Shown piece by piece: positions 22,267 to 35,617 of a stretch of DNA of 64,000 bases. Position 1 is the first letter of the stretch. Each line of letters begins with the position of its first letter. Origin of the DNA: Porodaedalea pini (lineage: Eukaryota; Basidiomycota; Agaricomycetes; Hymenochaetales; Hymenochaetaceae); the NCBI GenBank assembly GCA_002794775.1, contig NBAY01000056.1, forward strand, positions 1-64,000, read 5' to 3'. A program made the translations under genes and the position numbers. The notes under the pieces were generated by a model that saw only the letters and a list, made by a program, of their open reading frames with translations, did not search any database and was not told the origin of the DNA.

Positions 22267-25200
22267 TGAGTAGGCAGTTGGAAGTGCTATACCACTAGGA
22301 TAGTAGATATCCAATGTATTTTGCATATGATAATATATAAATATTGTAATCTGCCCGCTATCTAAACAAATGTGTAAGGTCATGAGCTATCCTAGCAGGT
22401 GTTACTACCTGCTGCTAGTGCAGCTTTAAGCAACTATGTGCTGCTTTACTACTACAGAGCTACAGCCTTTTACCAGCTATTACCAGCTATAGAATGCTAC
22501 TGGACACTATACTACTATGGACTATGAAGCTATTCTCAGCTATAGAACACTACTGAACACTATACTGCTATGGAATATGAAGCTATACTCTACTATACAT
22601 TACTATATAGATATGAAAATATGCACTATGGGGAGCTATACAGAGCTCTGAACTATATGTTGCTTTACAGAGCTGCATAGCAGAGGGGGAGGGGGGTAAT
22701 CATAGAGTACTATGGAGCTTTACAGAACTATGGTCACTATATAGCAGTGTATAGCAGTGTAAAGAGCTGTAAAGATCTGTAAAGATACTTCCAATTTCCT
22801 GATGTTGCAAGGTCATCAGGGCCTACCAACAAGTGCTGCTGCTTATTGCAGCCCATCAGGTCACTGCTTGATTTGACTTTGAGAGGGCCACCTCCTTCAA
22901 GTTTTTGCCAACCCCTGCATCCCCTATGTTGTTGATGGAGTCTGTGGAATTCATCATGGACTCACCAGCACCTCCAACTCCCACATTAGTGAGACCGTCT
23001 CCCAACCCTCTGTGCATTTCACAACACTGGCTTGAACTCCAGGCTGCATCTCTCATGAGGTCTCCTCATCCAAACCTACCTTACTATGCTACACCTGTGC
23101 CTTAACCCTACAGGCCTCTGTGACTCTACATAGTACCACAACTGACACTGCAACCTCTGCCACTGCCACCTTCCCCCCACACTTCTACCTTCAGTCACCC
23201 CACATGCCTGGCCTACACTACACTTGCATGCCAGCTCTCCTATACACCCCACACCTATCCCACCTGCCTTGCCTGCCAACCCTCCTGGATGCCATTGCAT
23301 CCATAACTATCATTTAAAGCCTGTTGAAGGACCATTTTCTTTTGACAATATGCTACATTGAATTTTTTTGTAGTAGTCCTATATTTAAGCCATGTGAGTT
23401 CCCAAGTAGCCAAATTTATAAACCCACAGCCAGCATTAGAAATGACAAATTCTAACAAATTCTGACAAATTTTGACTAAAATTTGTTGCTATTAGTCACT
23501 ATTAATCAGCCTTCTCTCTGCTGCTTTTGCACCTTTTATCACAGCACCCCCTCAAAGTGGCAACTCCAGCTGCAGATTACAAAAAACCCTCAAAGTAGCA
23601 TCTCATAGATCACTCAAGCCAGTGACTCTGCAAATCACTCAAAGTGGCAACTCCACAGATCACTCAAACAAATCATATACACAATACTTTAAGCTCAAAC
23701 AACCTGAAAGAATCACTCATAATACAGATCTAGATCAATGGATCAATATCCTAGATATAGTAAGATTAACACCCTGCAACTGATCATGCAGAATCCACAG
23801 GAGTATCTGGAACAGGCTAGACAGAAGGCCTAGATAAAGGATCTACTGAAGACACTGACAGAATGTCTCAAGTGCAAATAAGCACAGCAACTACATGAGA
23901 TGATAGAGTTCATGATACTCTACCAATATGGATGAACAGCAGACTATATGATACAAGCAACACAAGCCAACACAGTTGATATATTTATTAAGTACCAATG
24001 GAGCCCCACCCATCAGAATCTCACAGCAATGGCAACAATGGCAAAGACTCTAATATCACATGGATCAACTATCAAGTACAAGTTACAAACCCAGTACAAC
24101 AAGAATACACATCCTGAGTGTAGGAACACACTCACCACATTACAGATGGAGATACCAAACAATGTGCATGAATAAAGTAGGACAGTGGTTGGAACACTAG
24201 CCAAGGATGTATGGCAACACATATTGCATCGGCAGCACACTAACATGATAGGATACACCACCTACCCAGCATACAGAGTGACAATCATTGTGATCCAATA
24301 TACTCAAGGGATATATAACTTCCTACCAAGCATGGCAATAATCATGAAGGCCTTAATGACAAGAACAGGACCAGTCTGGAAGTATCTAATACTAGAACAT
24401 CCAATGATACTTAATATCCTCAGTACAGTATCTACAGGGATACTATGGCCTCTGACATTCAATGTGCAAGTGACAATGACAAGTACTCTGACATATGCCA
24501 GACACTTCATGATGAAACCTGATGCCATGGAGGAATGACTCAATATCTCCAAAGGCACCCAACTGAAACACAGCATCAGTCAGCCATGTAACAAGGCAGC
24601 CAATAGCAATGCAGATTGGTAACAAGCATGAGCATGTCATAGCATGCAATCATATCTTGCTGATAAAGCAAGGAGATGATTAGACAAGGACAGCTGTACA
24701 TTAGTAAGCAAGCCCCACTGCTCACTAATCTACAGCTAGATGGTCAGTCAGCAAGTGCAAGGACCATGCATGCACAGACTAGTTACCCAGTATATACAAA
24801 ATATAAACATAGACAATCAGGATGATAAAAGCTATATAAACTCATTGTAGAGTAGAAACACCTCAATTCTTTCTTCTCTTTATACCCTCATCTACTACAC
24901 ACCTTACTCTTGTACTTCACACTATGCTTATGATGGAACAAATACACATTGTCCTCTTGTTACTAGTAGCAACTGCTCTGAACATCTGGAACCTAGGCAT
25001 TTATATCTGGCAGATATGATGTCAGCAGAAAGAGGCTATTGACAACTCTGATGAGTAGGGTGGAGAGAGAGGCAGCAATCATTTCATAACAAAGGATTAT
25101 ATATAGGCCTGCAGATCTGTGTTGATCTGATCTACTACACATGGATAACCTCTGATATGAAAGGCATCTAGGTAGTGCCAATACTTGAGCCCACAAGACA

Positions 25201-26313
25201 GATGGGACAAAACAATCTTTGTTGCTATCAGAGAGACTGAGACAACAAAGGTGTTGAAAAGGGTTCAAATAGAAAGGATTATATAATATGAACTATCCAG
25301 TACTAGTCTGAAAGGAATCCATTGAGAATTACTCTCAGAATACATAAATCATTGGCATGTGCATGCTGAAGGATCACTTGACTCAGTGCAAGTGCATATG
25401 ATTGTTAGACAAGTTTGTATTAGCTTTGGATGGGTTGAGGAGAGAAGGAAATATGAAAAGGATATGAATAGAATGTAATGTGCCATGCTCCAAAGGTCTG
25501 AAGATTATGCTGCCACCAAGTCTTGGTTCAGACTCAGTATTTAGTCTCAGACTTGGTATGATTGTGAGACTTGGCACTTGGAGTCAGGCTCAGCATGAGA
25601 CTTGGCACTTGGTAAGAATGCTCTGGCAAGCTTACATAGTAGGAAACTGCAATCCTAACACAACTTATTTCTTACTTGAACAAAATCGGAAAAATCATTA
25701 AAAAAATAAAAAATAATTAGAAAATTAATATGCTATCTTCCCCATGAGTATCAGTGCATAAATTGCCACATCACATCAACTAATTTGAGCTTTCCTGATG
25801 ATGATGCATAAATAGATTGCTTACTTTGCTATCAATAAAAATGAACTTTCCCTCTAGATTTCTCTTAACAACATCTCCTTTTGCTTAGACACTTTCCTCT
25901 TCTGACTTATCTCCTTTAGATTAATTGCTTTTCTTTTTCTTCAGTATTTAGCTTCTTTTTCCTAATTAAAAAGCCTCCTCATTCTCTCAGTGCTCATCCA
26001 TCTGACCCTAAAGATTACAATGTATGTATTCTCTCATCTTTTTTTAATATCTCTTATTTCTAATTATTAGCCTACTATAAAGGACAACAATACTCCCTCT
26101 GCCTCTTACATGTGTTCTCATTGGTCTTCCAATTCATGATGAAACATACAATCACAAAACAATGCTTACAGCTTTTTATAAGCCTGTGGCTTACCAATTA
26201 GGAAAGCAGCACTAATAAGTCCTAATCTAGCAAGTGTGTAAGTACCAGTTGCATATATACCTCTGGGGATTGGAATCACTATACAGTGATTATTCAGCCT
26301 TTTGATGTAATGG
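22267..26313. other. CpG-starved AT-rich region, no intact gene
   Basis: About 4 kb with very few CG dinucleotides. From 22430 to 22780 CTATA/GCTATAG-type words repeat with a loose period. A stretch at about 23730-24540 has longish frames with many in-frame stops (for example around YLEQARQKA and SPTHQNLTAMATMAKT) and looks like an old, decayed coding sequence that I cannot name. A TATATAAAC motif near 24835 followed by a pyrimidine-rich leader could be a promoter or an old LTR. At 25530-25620 a short ACTTGGCACTTGG word is repeated. No RNA gene is recognised. Confidence 0.5.
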
Positions 26314-27677
26314 TGTAGGGGTGCAGACTCTTCTAATCTGAAAGGCAATTCAAGCTAAAGCTTGTGCTTGACCTAAGAGAGACTATGGTGACTTGGTATA
26401 TCAAGAGAGACAATCTAAGAAGAGCAAGAGATATAAAGACTCAGTGATATAGATACCTGTAGAATTCTGGTTAGACTAAGACTTGGTCAGATAGAGTCAG
26501 CACTTTGGACAACAGCTGGAACTGTTAGGTGGAAGTCTGGGTAGGTCTCAGACTAGGTGAGCCTTAGCTAACACTAATGCTAGGGATATGCTATAACTCA
26601 AGTGGAGGCTCAGGATACACTTTGCTCAGGTCTAGGTCATCATAGAGGTAAGAGGATTAATACAAGTTATACTACTATGTGGAGGGCAGGTCTCACCTAG
26701 GCTGTCACAGAGGTAAGAGGAAAAGCAGAACAGGCGTTCAAGTGATTCCTACTTCCTTTTAAGCTCAGGACCTATGAGATCATATTATCTAAGAACTATA
26801 TAGTTTAAGTAATGGACAAATGAAGGTGAGAATGAGTGAGATGAGTGCATTGCCACATAAAGACAGTGATTCTTGGGATGAAAACCCTGCACTATAAACT
26901 CTGTGGGAGAAACTAGTGTTGAGAAAACCCTTGAGGCTATGATCAAATGAGGGGAGTGACAAGAGAGAAATTAATAAATATAAGAAAAGAGATAAAAATA
27001 AAAGAGTTTTAAAAGAAAGGAAAAGTTCAAGTCCTAACAGGAACTCTCTGAGAGTGGATGATAGAGATTCACAAGTTGAGGATAGAGTCAGTGTGTACTC
27101 TTTCAGAGCAAGAGTTGGACAAGTAGTGCATAGAACTGCATATAGTAGATTGCTGCTGTATGGGTGTAGAGGGGGACTGTCTATCTCTACTGCCATCTCT
27201 GTCTGTATCTATCTACTCAACAAACTACTATATATTTATACTAAACTGAGACAAAGAAAGCAGTGCAAGACTTGGCCAGTCCAAGTCAGACTTGCTGAGT
27301 CTGTGTGAACAGGAGTGAGAGTGAGTTGATGATCGGCCTGCACACATCATGTAGCTGATCATCATAGAGTGATGTGGTAGTGTCTACTCTGTAGCCTCAT
27401 TGCTCACCTGCTGCACAACTATATCTCACATTCCCACTCTGTCTGCCTAACCCTTTTTACCTATCCCCATGAGAGTTGGCCATCTGCATGTGGATCAGTT
27501 TTGTACAGCATCTGTCCATCCAGTTGTATTCATACTAAGAGTTATAATAAAAGAATCAGATGTCAATTATGAAAGTGTGAGTCATAAGGTTCAGCATCTG
27601 GTAAAGGGTGTCAAGTGAGTAGTGTAAGTGAAGGGGGAAAGACTTAGCCAGCACGTAGGTGATGGTTAGTCACTACA
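26314..27677 (-). mobile_element. E1 element, copy 2 (interrupted by a Ty3 solo LTR)
   Basis: Minus-strand copy of E1: starts TGTAGGGGTGCAGACTC on the plus strand and ends GTCACTACA. Removing the inserted LTR and one target duplication leaves 842 bp, against 840 bp for copy 1. It is diverged and CpG-poor. No matching target duplication is visible at its outer ends (ATGG against TCTC), which fits an old or rearranged insertion. Confidence 0.75.
26523..27039 (-). mobile_element. Diverged solo LTR of the Ty3 family
   Basis: Starts TGTTAGGTGGAAGTC and ends AAGTCCTAACA, like the LTRs of elements A-D in minus orientation, and is flanked by GGAAC (26518-26522 and 27040-27044). At 517 bp it is longer than its relatives (422-447 bp) because of extra sequence at roughly 26860-26940. 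No internal region is attached, so it is a solo LTR left by recombination. Confidence 0.88.
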
Positions 27678-27762
27678 TCTCCTGGCAGGCCAGAAAAAGT
27701 TTGTGGTGTACATAAGAAGTGGTTGAGTTGGAAATTAAATGATTTGTAATAGATGAGGTTTG

Positions 27763-28204
27763 TGTTAGGTGGGAGTCCAGGAGACAACTCGGACTGGGCA
27801 GGCCTCAGCTGACTATCGTCTGGGATGTGCTATACTCAAGTGGGGACTTGGGACATGCTGTACTTAGGCTAGGTCATCATGGAGGTAAGAGGATTAATAC
27901 AATGTAAACTAATACAGGAGGGGGGGCGTGGTCTCACCTAGGTCATCACAGAGGTAAGAGGAAAAGCAGAACAGGTGTTCAGATGTGATTCCTCTTCCTT
28001 ATATACAGTGATCACATCGTGAGAACTGGTTGCCCAATTGTCTAAGATTACATAAAGGAGTGGAATGGAATGAATGAAGGTCAGGTGCAAGGGAGTGTGG
28101 GAAATGATTGAAAAGATGGTTAATTATAATGAAAAGAAGTGATTAAAAGAAAAGAAATGGTAAAAGGAAATAATAAAATAAAGGGAAAAGTTTGAGTCCT
28201 AACA
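27763..28204 (-). repeat. 3' LTR of element C
   Basis: A 442-bp LTR, TGTTAGGTGGGAG...GAGTCCTAACA on the plus strand. It differs from 41451-41892 by a modest number of mostly transition changes. Confidence 0.92.
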
Positions 28205-28554
28205 TTACCCCCCCCTCAAGGTTGGGTGTCCCAACCAACCATGATCATGGTCGTGTGGCTCGGTGTTGATGAAGATTGGATGGAGGCATTGTCAAGGGAT
28301 TTCAAGTTTACAAGGTATGCCCAGGTGTTTTCGATAGAACTCTGTGATTGTCTCCTTTGTGTTCTTGCCAAAGTTCGTCTTGGGCTGCCAAGTCGGTTCA
28401 TTGTAGCCGACCCACTTGATGAGGTACTGTAGCTTTCCTTGGTGTAGGCATGAGTCTAGAACCTCCTCGATCTCGTACTCCTCCTCATTGTTGACAATAT
28501 CAGGTGGTGGCAGTGGTGGTTGCTTCTGGCTTTCAAAGGATGGTTCAATGGCGG
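28205..28554 (-). pseudogene. C-terminal chromodomain end of element C pol
   Basis: The last part of pol, readable as the chromodomain and its tail, adjoining the polypurine tract (A followed by eight G) and the LTR. It is separated from the rest of pol by E2 copy 2, after which pol continues at 29553-29776 up to the insertion point of element D. Confidence 0.8.
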
Positions 28555-29552
28555 TGAAAGGTGACGGTATGGTCTACTGGCAGACTCAGACCTGGTTGAG
28601 TTCGGCCACTGGGGGTTCACTCTAATGTGTCTGATGGAGGGGATAGTGTCAGGAAGTGTAGGGAAGTGTAGGGGAATACTCGGGGCTAGGTGTTGACTCA
28701 AGGACGCGAGTACAAAGGACGACTGGCAAAACGTGCCTAAATGTGGTCGGAGAACAAAGAGTGACTACGATCTTGACAACCCGGGCTCGGAAACTTGCCA
28801 GTGAAGACAGTAATCGAAACGATTCGTCGAGACGATTCTTAATCTGAAAAGATCTCGAGATGCGGTGCAGAATTGACGGAGATATGGCAGTTGCACTGGT
28901 TGTGGCTGGCGGAACGCACGGAACTCCCGGAACCAAAAGCTATTTTTGTAGCTCTACGACGCGGGCTCGAAATCGTGCAAGAAAAGACAGTGTTCGAAAG
29001 CGATTTTCGACGAGATTAAGAATCTGAAGAGAGCTCGGGAAAAGGATAAGAACTGAGGGCGATATAGCGAAAGCAAGATTTGGCCGAAAACGGGACTCGA
29101 GACGGAACGGACGGAATGGACGGAACGACACTGAACGGCGACGGAGACGAGAACTAAAGACTGGGACTGACTCAGGGGAACTAAACTTGTCTTTTTTGAG
29201 ACATTTACATGAGTGTTTAAATAACCAACAGAGGGTTGAGCCTCTGAGCGGTGTACAAAGGACACAAAGACAGACCGGAGGCTCTAGCCAAACAACACCA
29301 AATAGCCGGAACTCGGAGCCGTAACTCGAGAACATGAGTAATTAAGCTTTGGGAGGCTCGGAACAATACCAGATGTGACCCAAAATGGACTTTGGTGGCT
29401 CACCGGTGCAGAACCAAGCTGTATGCGTCGAGTTAATACTGCCAAACACTGAAACTGTCCTGAAATGGGTCGGGAATACTTGTAAGACTGTCCTGAGTCG
29501 AGTCGAACCTAATAGAGCCGATTCCGAGGCCAGCGGCATTGGGATCTCCACA
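28555..29552. mobile_element. E2 element, copy 2 (998 bp)
   Basis: Same 998-bp length and same ends (TGAAAGGTGACGG...GATCTCCACA) as the copy at 9008-10005, with only scattered differences. It interrupts element C pol between GGATGGTTCAATGGCGG and GCAGGTTTCAGC. The flanks GCGG (28551-28554) and GCAG (29553-29556) look like a 4-bp target duplication with one change. It is CpG-rich inside a CpG-poor host element, which points to a recent insertion. Confidence 0.82.
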
Positions 29553-29776
29553 GCAGGTTTCAGCAGGGCCTCATTGAAGACAGGGTGGACCTTCTTCCAT
29601 CACTTCAGGAGCTTGAGCTTGTATGCGCTCGCTCCTATTTTGTCAATGATGTCAAAGGGGCCATACCACTTATCAGCAAGCTTCTTTGTTGGCAAATCTG
29701 TTGTGATGTTTCACCCATTGAGGAAGACCTTGTCTCTAGCCTTGTACTCCACTGAAGTTCCTGCCATCTGGTCATG
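29553..29776 (-). pseudogene. Element C pol fragment between E2 and element D
   Basis: A 224-bp segment matching the region just after the integrase core of elements A and D (the block KLADKWYGPF and flanking sequence in minus orientation). It ends at TCATG (29772-29776), the target duplication of element D, and continues at 36040. Confidence 0.85.
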
Positions 29777-30198
29777 TGTTAGGCGGGAGTCCGGGAGACG
29801 ACTCGGACTGGGCAGGCCTCGGCTGACTGTTGTCTGGGACATGTTATACTCGAGAGTAGACTCGGGACACGCTTACTCAGGCTAGGTCATCGTGGAGGTA
29901 AGAGGATTAATACCAGTTTAAACTAATACAAGGGGAGCGAGTCTCACCTAGGTCATCGCGGAGATAAGAGGAAAAGCAGAACAAGGAGTTCATGCGATTC
30001 CTGAGACCTCTTATAGTGGCGACCCTGGGACTATATTATCTAAGGTTACATAAACGAGCAGAATGGAATGAATGAAGGTCATGTGGAGGGAGTGTGAGAA
30101 ATGATTGGAAAGACAATTAAATATAATAAGAAGGATTGATTAAAAGAAAGGAAATGATAAAAGGAAAATAAAAGAAAGGAAAAGATTGAGTCCTAACA
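29777..30198 (-). repeat. 3' LTR of element D
   Basis: A 422-bp LTR, nearly identical to 35618-36039. Confidence 0.93.
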
Positions 30199-33100
30199 TT
30201 ACCCCCCCCTCAAGGTTGGGCATCCTGACCAACCAAGATCGAGGTCGTCTGGCTCGGTGTCGACAAAGTGTGGGCGGAGTCATTGGCGAGGAATGTCAAG
30301 TTTACGAGGAGCGCCAGGGTGTTTTCGATAGAATTCAGCGATCGCCTCTTTTGTGTTCTCACCAAAGTCCATCTCAGGCTGCCAAGTCGGTTCATTGTAT
30401 CCGACCCACTTGACGAGGTACTGTAGCTTTCCTCGGTGCAGACACGAGTCTAGAACCTCCTCAATCTCGTACTCCTCTTCGTTGTCGACAATGTCAGGAG
30501 GCGGCAGTGCTGGTTGTTTCTGGCTCTCGAAGGATGGTTCGACGGCGGGCTTCAGTAGGGCCTCATTGAAGACTGGGTGGACCTTTTTCCATCGCTTGGG
30601 GAGTCTGAGTTTGTATGCGCTGGCTCCCACCTTGTCGATGATCTCAAAGGGACCATACCATTTGTCGGCGAGCTTCTTCGTCGGCGAATCTGTGTTGATG
30701 TTCCGCCCATTGAGGAAGACCTTGTCTCCAGCCTTGTACTCAACCAAAGTTCCTGCTGTCCAGTCATGGTAATGCTTCATGTCGTCCACTGCCTTGACTA
30801 GGTTGTCCTTCACAACACAATGAGTCTCCTTAATGTGCTTTGCGAATTCTTCCGCCGACATGTTGGCAGATGAGGTTCGTGTTGTGTCAAAGCTCAAGGG
30901 GTGATGTCCTGTGTTCGCGTAGAAGGGGGACATCTTCGTCGCCGAGTGTTCGTGGTTGTTGTATGCAAACTCCGCAAGAGGTAGCCAGTCCTTCCAGTCC
31001 GATTGCCGATGGTTAACAAAGAGTCGAAGATACTGTTTGAGCTCTTGGTTGACACATTCCATTTGACCATCCGTCTGTGGGTGATACGCTGTTGATGGAT
31101 TGCCTTCGATGTGCAGGAGTTTGTACAGTTCCTTCATCATCGACGCATCGAACTGCATGCCTTGGTCATAGATGATCTTCTTTGGCAAGCCGTGGAGATG
31201 GAAGACGTGGTCACGGTACAACTGGGCCATGCCTTCCGCTGACAATTTCGTCGTCGTCAGGATCGCGTGCATCTGCTTCGAGAACCTGTCCACAAAGATG
31301 CAGATCGCGTTGTGTCCCTTGGAGTCCGGGAGTTCTCCGATGAGATCGACTGTGACGACTTCCCAAGGAGCTTCTGGGACTGCATTTGGGTGAAGTGGCC
31401 TCGACCTCGACGCCCTCAGAGCCTTTGTCCGCTGACAGCGATTACACCCTCGGACATACGCTCGGACGTTGGAGAACATCGACGTCCACCAGAAGTCTCG
31501 ATGGACGAGCTCCACCGTTTTTGACGCTCCTGGGTGTCCCGCCAGAACCGAGTCGTGACATTCCCACAATACGGCCTCCTTCATTGACGACAGCACGTAC
31601 ACTTTGCCTTTCATGCACCACAACCCGTCGACCTCTGTCATCCCCGTCGGCCTCTCCGACTTGTCCTGCGCCCTCTGCGCGTCACCCACTCGTTCCAACA
31701 CCTCCTCATGCAACGTCCTCACCACTCCACGATTCAGCCACTTGTCTTTGATGAACACGACGTCATCGTTGTCATCCTTTCCCTCGTCATAGCCTGCCTT
31801 GCGCAACAGTAAGTCCGCCTTGCCCATCGTCTTCCCCGACTTGTGCTCAAGGTGGAAGTCGAATTCTTCAAGCTCTATTCGCCAGCGAGCTTGTCAATAG
31901 CTCAGCTTTTGTGCCGACCTGAAGTAGGTGAGGTTGGCATGATCGGACCAGATCTCGATGGGGTGATGGGCACCGAGGAGGTATTGTCTCCACTCCTTGA
32001 GCGCCGAAACAATCACGAGCATCTCCTTGTCGTAGATCTCGTAGTTCCGTTCCACTGGCAGGAGCACTTCCGACCAGTAGGCGACCACCCTCCACTTGCC
32101 TTCCTGTTTCTGCAACAACACGCCTCCGAGTGCGAAGTTCGACGAGTCCGCCTCAATGCAGAAAGGGCCCTCGTCATTGGCGATGGCCAGGACTGGAGGT
32201 GAGCAGAGACATCGTCTCAGCTCCTCGAACACTTCCTGCTGTTCGGTCTCCCATACCCAGTCCTTTTTACCTGTTAGTGACGTCAACGGATGGACTATCT
32301 TGCTGTAGTCCTTGATGAACCGTCGCAGCCAGTTGCCCATGCCGAGAAATTGCTGTAGCTGCTTGAGGTTTCGTGGAACCGGCCAGTCTGCGATCGCCTC
32401 TGTCTTCGCTGGGTCAGCCTTGATTTTGCCATTGCCGATGATGTGCCCGAGGTACTTCATGGTCTTAGCATCGAACTCGCATTTTTCTGGCTTCAGGTAC
32501 AGGCCGTTTTCTCGCAAGATCTGAAGGACGTGCCTTGACGTCTTGATGTGTTCCTCAAGAGTTTGCGAGAGAATGAGGATGTCGTCGAGATAGACGATGA
32601 TCAAGTTGTTGTAGATCAGTCCCTTGAAGATGTGGTTGACAAAGGCCTGGAATGTCGCCGGTGCGTTGCAAAGACCAAAGAACATGACCGTAGGTTTGAA
32701 GAGGCCCATATTCGTGCGAAACACTGCTTTCCACTTGTCGCCTTCGCAGATCTGGACGTTGTAGTATCCCCATCGAAGGTCAAGCTTAGTGATGTACTTC
32801 GCTTTCTTGACCTTGTCGACAAGTTCGTCGATGAGAGGGAGGGGATACTTATTCTTGATCGTACCGTCGTTGAGTTTTCGGTAATCCTGGATCGGGCGTA
32901 GGGACTTGTCGGCCTTCTTGATGAAGAAGAAGGGCGAGGCCATCGGCGAGATTGACTTTCGTATGCGGCCTGACTTCAGGTTCTCTTCAAGGAAGTCCTT
33001 TAACGACTGCTGTTCCGTCGGCGTCAGCAGATAGATCTTGCAGTCGCTCGGCTTGAAGTCGGGTTTCAGATTGATGACGTGGTCCCAAGGGTGGTGTTCC

Positions 33101-33750
33101 GGCAGCTTCTCGAATCCTTTCTCCGAGAAGACGTTGGCGTAGTCATTGAGATATGTGGGCCAGGACACCTTGTCCATTCACACTTCTCTCACCCCCCTCA
33201 TCCTCCTCATCTCTTCCACGGCCTCCTCCACCTTCCTCACGTCCTCCTTTACGATCATGCATTCCTCCGGGCAACAGGTGAATTCAATCAAACCCACCTT
33301 CCAGTCGACCTCCGGGTTGTGGTGTCGAAGCCAATTGTAACCAAGGAAGATGTTTGATGATGCCAGCGATGTCACTGCAAGGACAATCCTCTCCCTGTGG
33401 GACCCAATCATAAGCTCGACGTCGATGTATTCTTCGATCAACCCGGCTTCATTGTGTGTGCCGTCGGCATTGAGCACTGCGAGAGGTCGAATGTATCGTT
33501 TGGTTTCCAACCCGTATCATTTGACGAACCTCATGTCGATGCATGATCCTGTGCATCCCAAATCCACGAGGGCATGCGCATCCACCTCTCTCGTCTCACC
33601 CGCTACGCTGTGTCCGACATTCAGGAGGAGGTCCAGCTGGCGTCTGCCAGTTCCCCTCATGAACAATTTCTCTTCAACGTCTTCTTCATTCACACCAGTA
33701 GGGTCTTCATAGTCGGAAAAGTCATCGACACCGTTTGCATCTAGATATTG
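30199..33750 (-). pseudogene. pol of element D (protease, RT, RNase H, integrase, chromodomain)
   Basis: An open frame of 515 codons (30280-31827), preceded by another of 427 codons (31894-33177) and one of 110 (33178-33510). Protease, RT (YLDDILI), RNase H (EIWSDHANLTYFRSAQ), the integrase core (YDQGMQFDAS, AYHPQTDGQMECVNQE) and chromodomain (EEYEIEEVLDSCLHRGKLQY) are all present. Interruptions are TGA at 31894-31896 (after KLSY), 33178-33180 (before MDKVSW) and 33517-33519 (before YGLETK). In the sister copies each position is Arg, so each is explained by CGA to TGA. The frame ends at TAA 30199-30201. Confidence 0.93.
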
Positions 33751-33824
33751 TACAGGCGGTTGACTATATTTTAACAGATCTGGACTTGAAACCCTTGGAA
33801 CTTCTCGGTCAGTCGTCCTGGTGG

Positions 33825-35225
33825 CTACGCCTGACCACTTGCAAAACCCTGCGAGTCAACAACCTCTTCGTCATCACCTTCTTCCTCCACACAGTCCTCC
33901 ACAGTCGACCTCCGAGTGTCTACTACTTCCTCGAATGCCAATTCCTTCATTGCCCCTAGTTCGTCGGCGAGGAGGCGACGTTCGCCGGGTGCCATCATCT
34001 GCAGCATACGCTGCACGATTGTCTTCCCTTGCGGGCACGTGTCCTTGAAGTGACCAAGCTTGCCACAGATCCAGCACGCGCATCAGCATTGTGCTTCGTT
34101 CATGGAGACGTCCATCGGCTGGCCAGCTCCTCTGAAGGTGACGCCTGTCACATCGCGTTTGTTGACATGGGGGGCTGTCAACTGGTGATGAGCTGGGGGT
34201 CCATGCGGCTGCGGTGGGCATGGTGGGGGTGGGAAGGTGCGGCCTCATTGGATGGCGTGGATCTGTTGCTCACCGCGGTCGATCTCGATCACCTTCTTCT
34301 TCCAGTCTTCATACATCGTTGGGACTGGCGTTGACCGTAGTACCCCTCGCACCACTTCGATGTTCATTGCTCACTTCAGCCGGTCACAGATGATGCTGTC
34401 ATCCGTCAAACCCGCTCTTGTGATCACGACGTCGAGATCCTGGAAGAATTCGTCGGCGGTGAGGTCCTTCTGTACTTTAGTCCAGAACTTCGCCAGCGCC
34501 TTTTCCTTCTGGTTCGGATCATTGAACGAGGCGTCCAGGCGCTCTTGGAATCTTGTCCAACTGTTGGTAAAGGTTACGATGCCGGCCGTTGTTGATTCCT
34601 CTACGTAATTCTGCGCCCACGTCGCTGCATTACCACCCTTCAGGTAGGAGAGAGCAATGTAGATCTTACTCTCCAACGTGGGGTATCTGTTCAGGTTCGC
34701 GGAGACAAAAAGAAGGACTTCGCGCTTGAAGTCTAGGTAGTCGTTGCTGCCAGTGAATTCACATGGCCGGGCAACGTCTATGTTAGGGGTTGGAGGGTTA
34801 GCTGCCACAACCGGTGCGGGGGCGTTATTCGCCTGATGGGTGAAGGCATTCATGACAATGGCTGCGATCTGCTCCATCTGCTGCTGACTGAAGCCTCCTG
34901 CCGACATTGCGGGCTCGGGTGTGGGTGTTGAAGGTTCTGGGGGGGTCAGTGGTGAGGGGTCTCTGTTGGTTTCTCGGTAGGGACCTGGGGTTGGTGGTAG
35001 GTTGATGGTTGATGTCGATGGTGCAGGTGACGATGGAGTGGCTGGGGGCCACCTGACTCTCCTTCCTCGTTCGTCTGATGAATACCAGGCGCGTCGGATT
35101 TCACTCCACCAGATGTCGTGTGTGATGCCGCTATTGTTGGTCGCGATGTAACTTGGTCGGTCTGGATCCCAACGGGCTGATGCAGGAAGGGCCTGTCGCT
35201 GTTCATCAGTAAGATCTATCTTGAC
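33825..35225 (-). pseudogene. gag of element D
   Basis: The capsid part (34371-34907) is open, with PCEFTGSNDYLDFKREVLLF and SYLKGGNAATWAQNYVEEST, followed by a CX2CX4HX4C zinc knuckle (CWICGKLGHFKDTC) near 34040-34080 and an acidic tail ending at 33825. TGA codons at 34371-34373 and 34083-34085 replace Arg. The frame extends upstream to about 35225; the start codon is not certain. Confidence 0.88.
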
Positions 35226-35617
35226 GTTGGTGGAGGGACAGGGATCGGTTGTGCATTCAATCCGGGGTTACACCAACGTTGAACGGGTTCGTCGGCGAAA
35301 TTGATGATGAGGCGGTAGGATCCAAGCGAGATCACAAATGAGATTGTCGTCGAAGTTTGTACTCGTCTGGTTACCCACATCCACGTCAGGTGCGTGCTCC
35401 ACTAGAGACTAATTCGTAGAGCCAGGGTTAGGAAATGTCGGTTGAAATGTTTACATAATACACAAATGTCCGAAAATGTCCGGGCAGGGTTGAGGGTTGT
35501 CGTTTAGGGGGTTTACACGTCAAGTCCATTGAGGGGAGCACTCCTCTAGACCGAGTGAAGGCGAGTCGACAGCGACAACGTACGCTGGGGATGAGCCTGG
35601 GTGAGGTTCTGCTTTTA

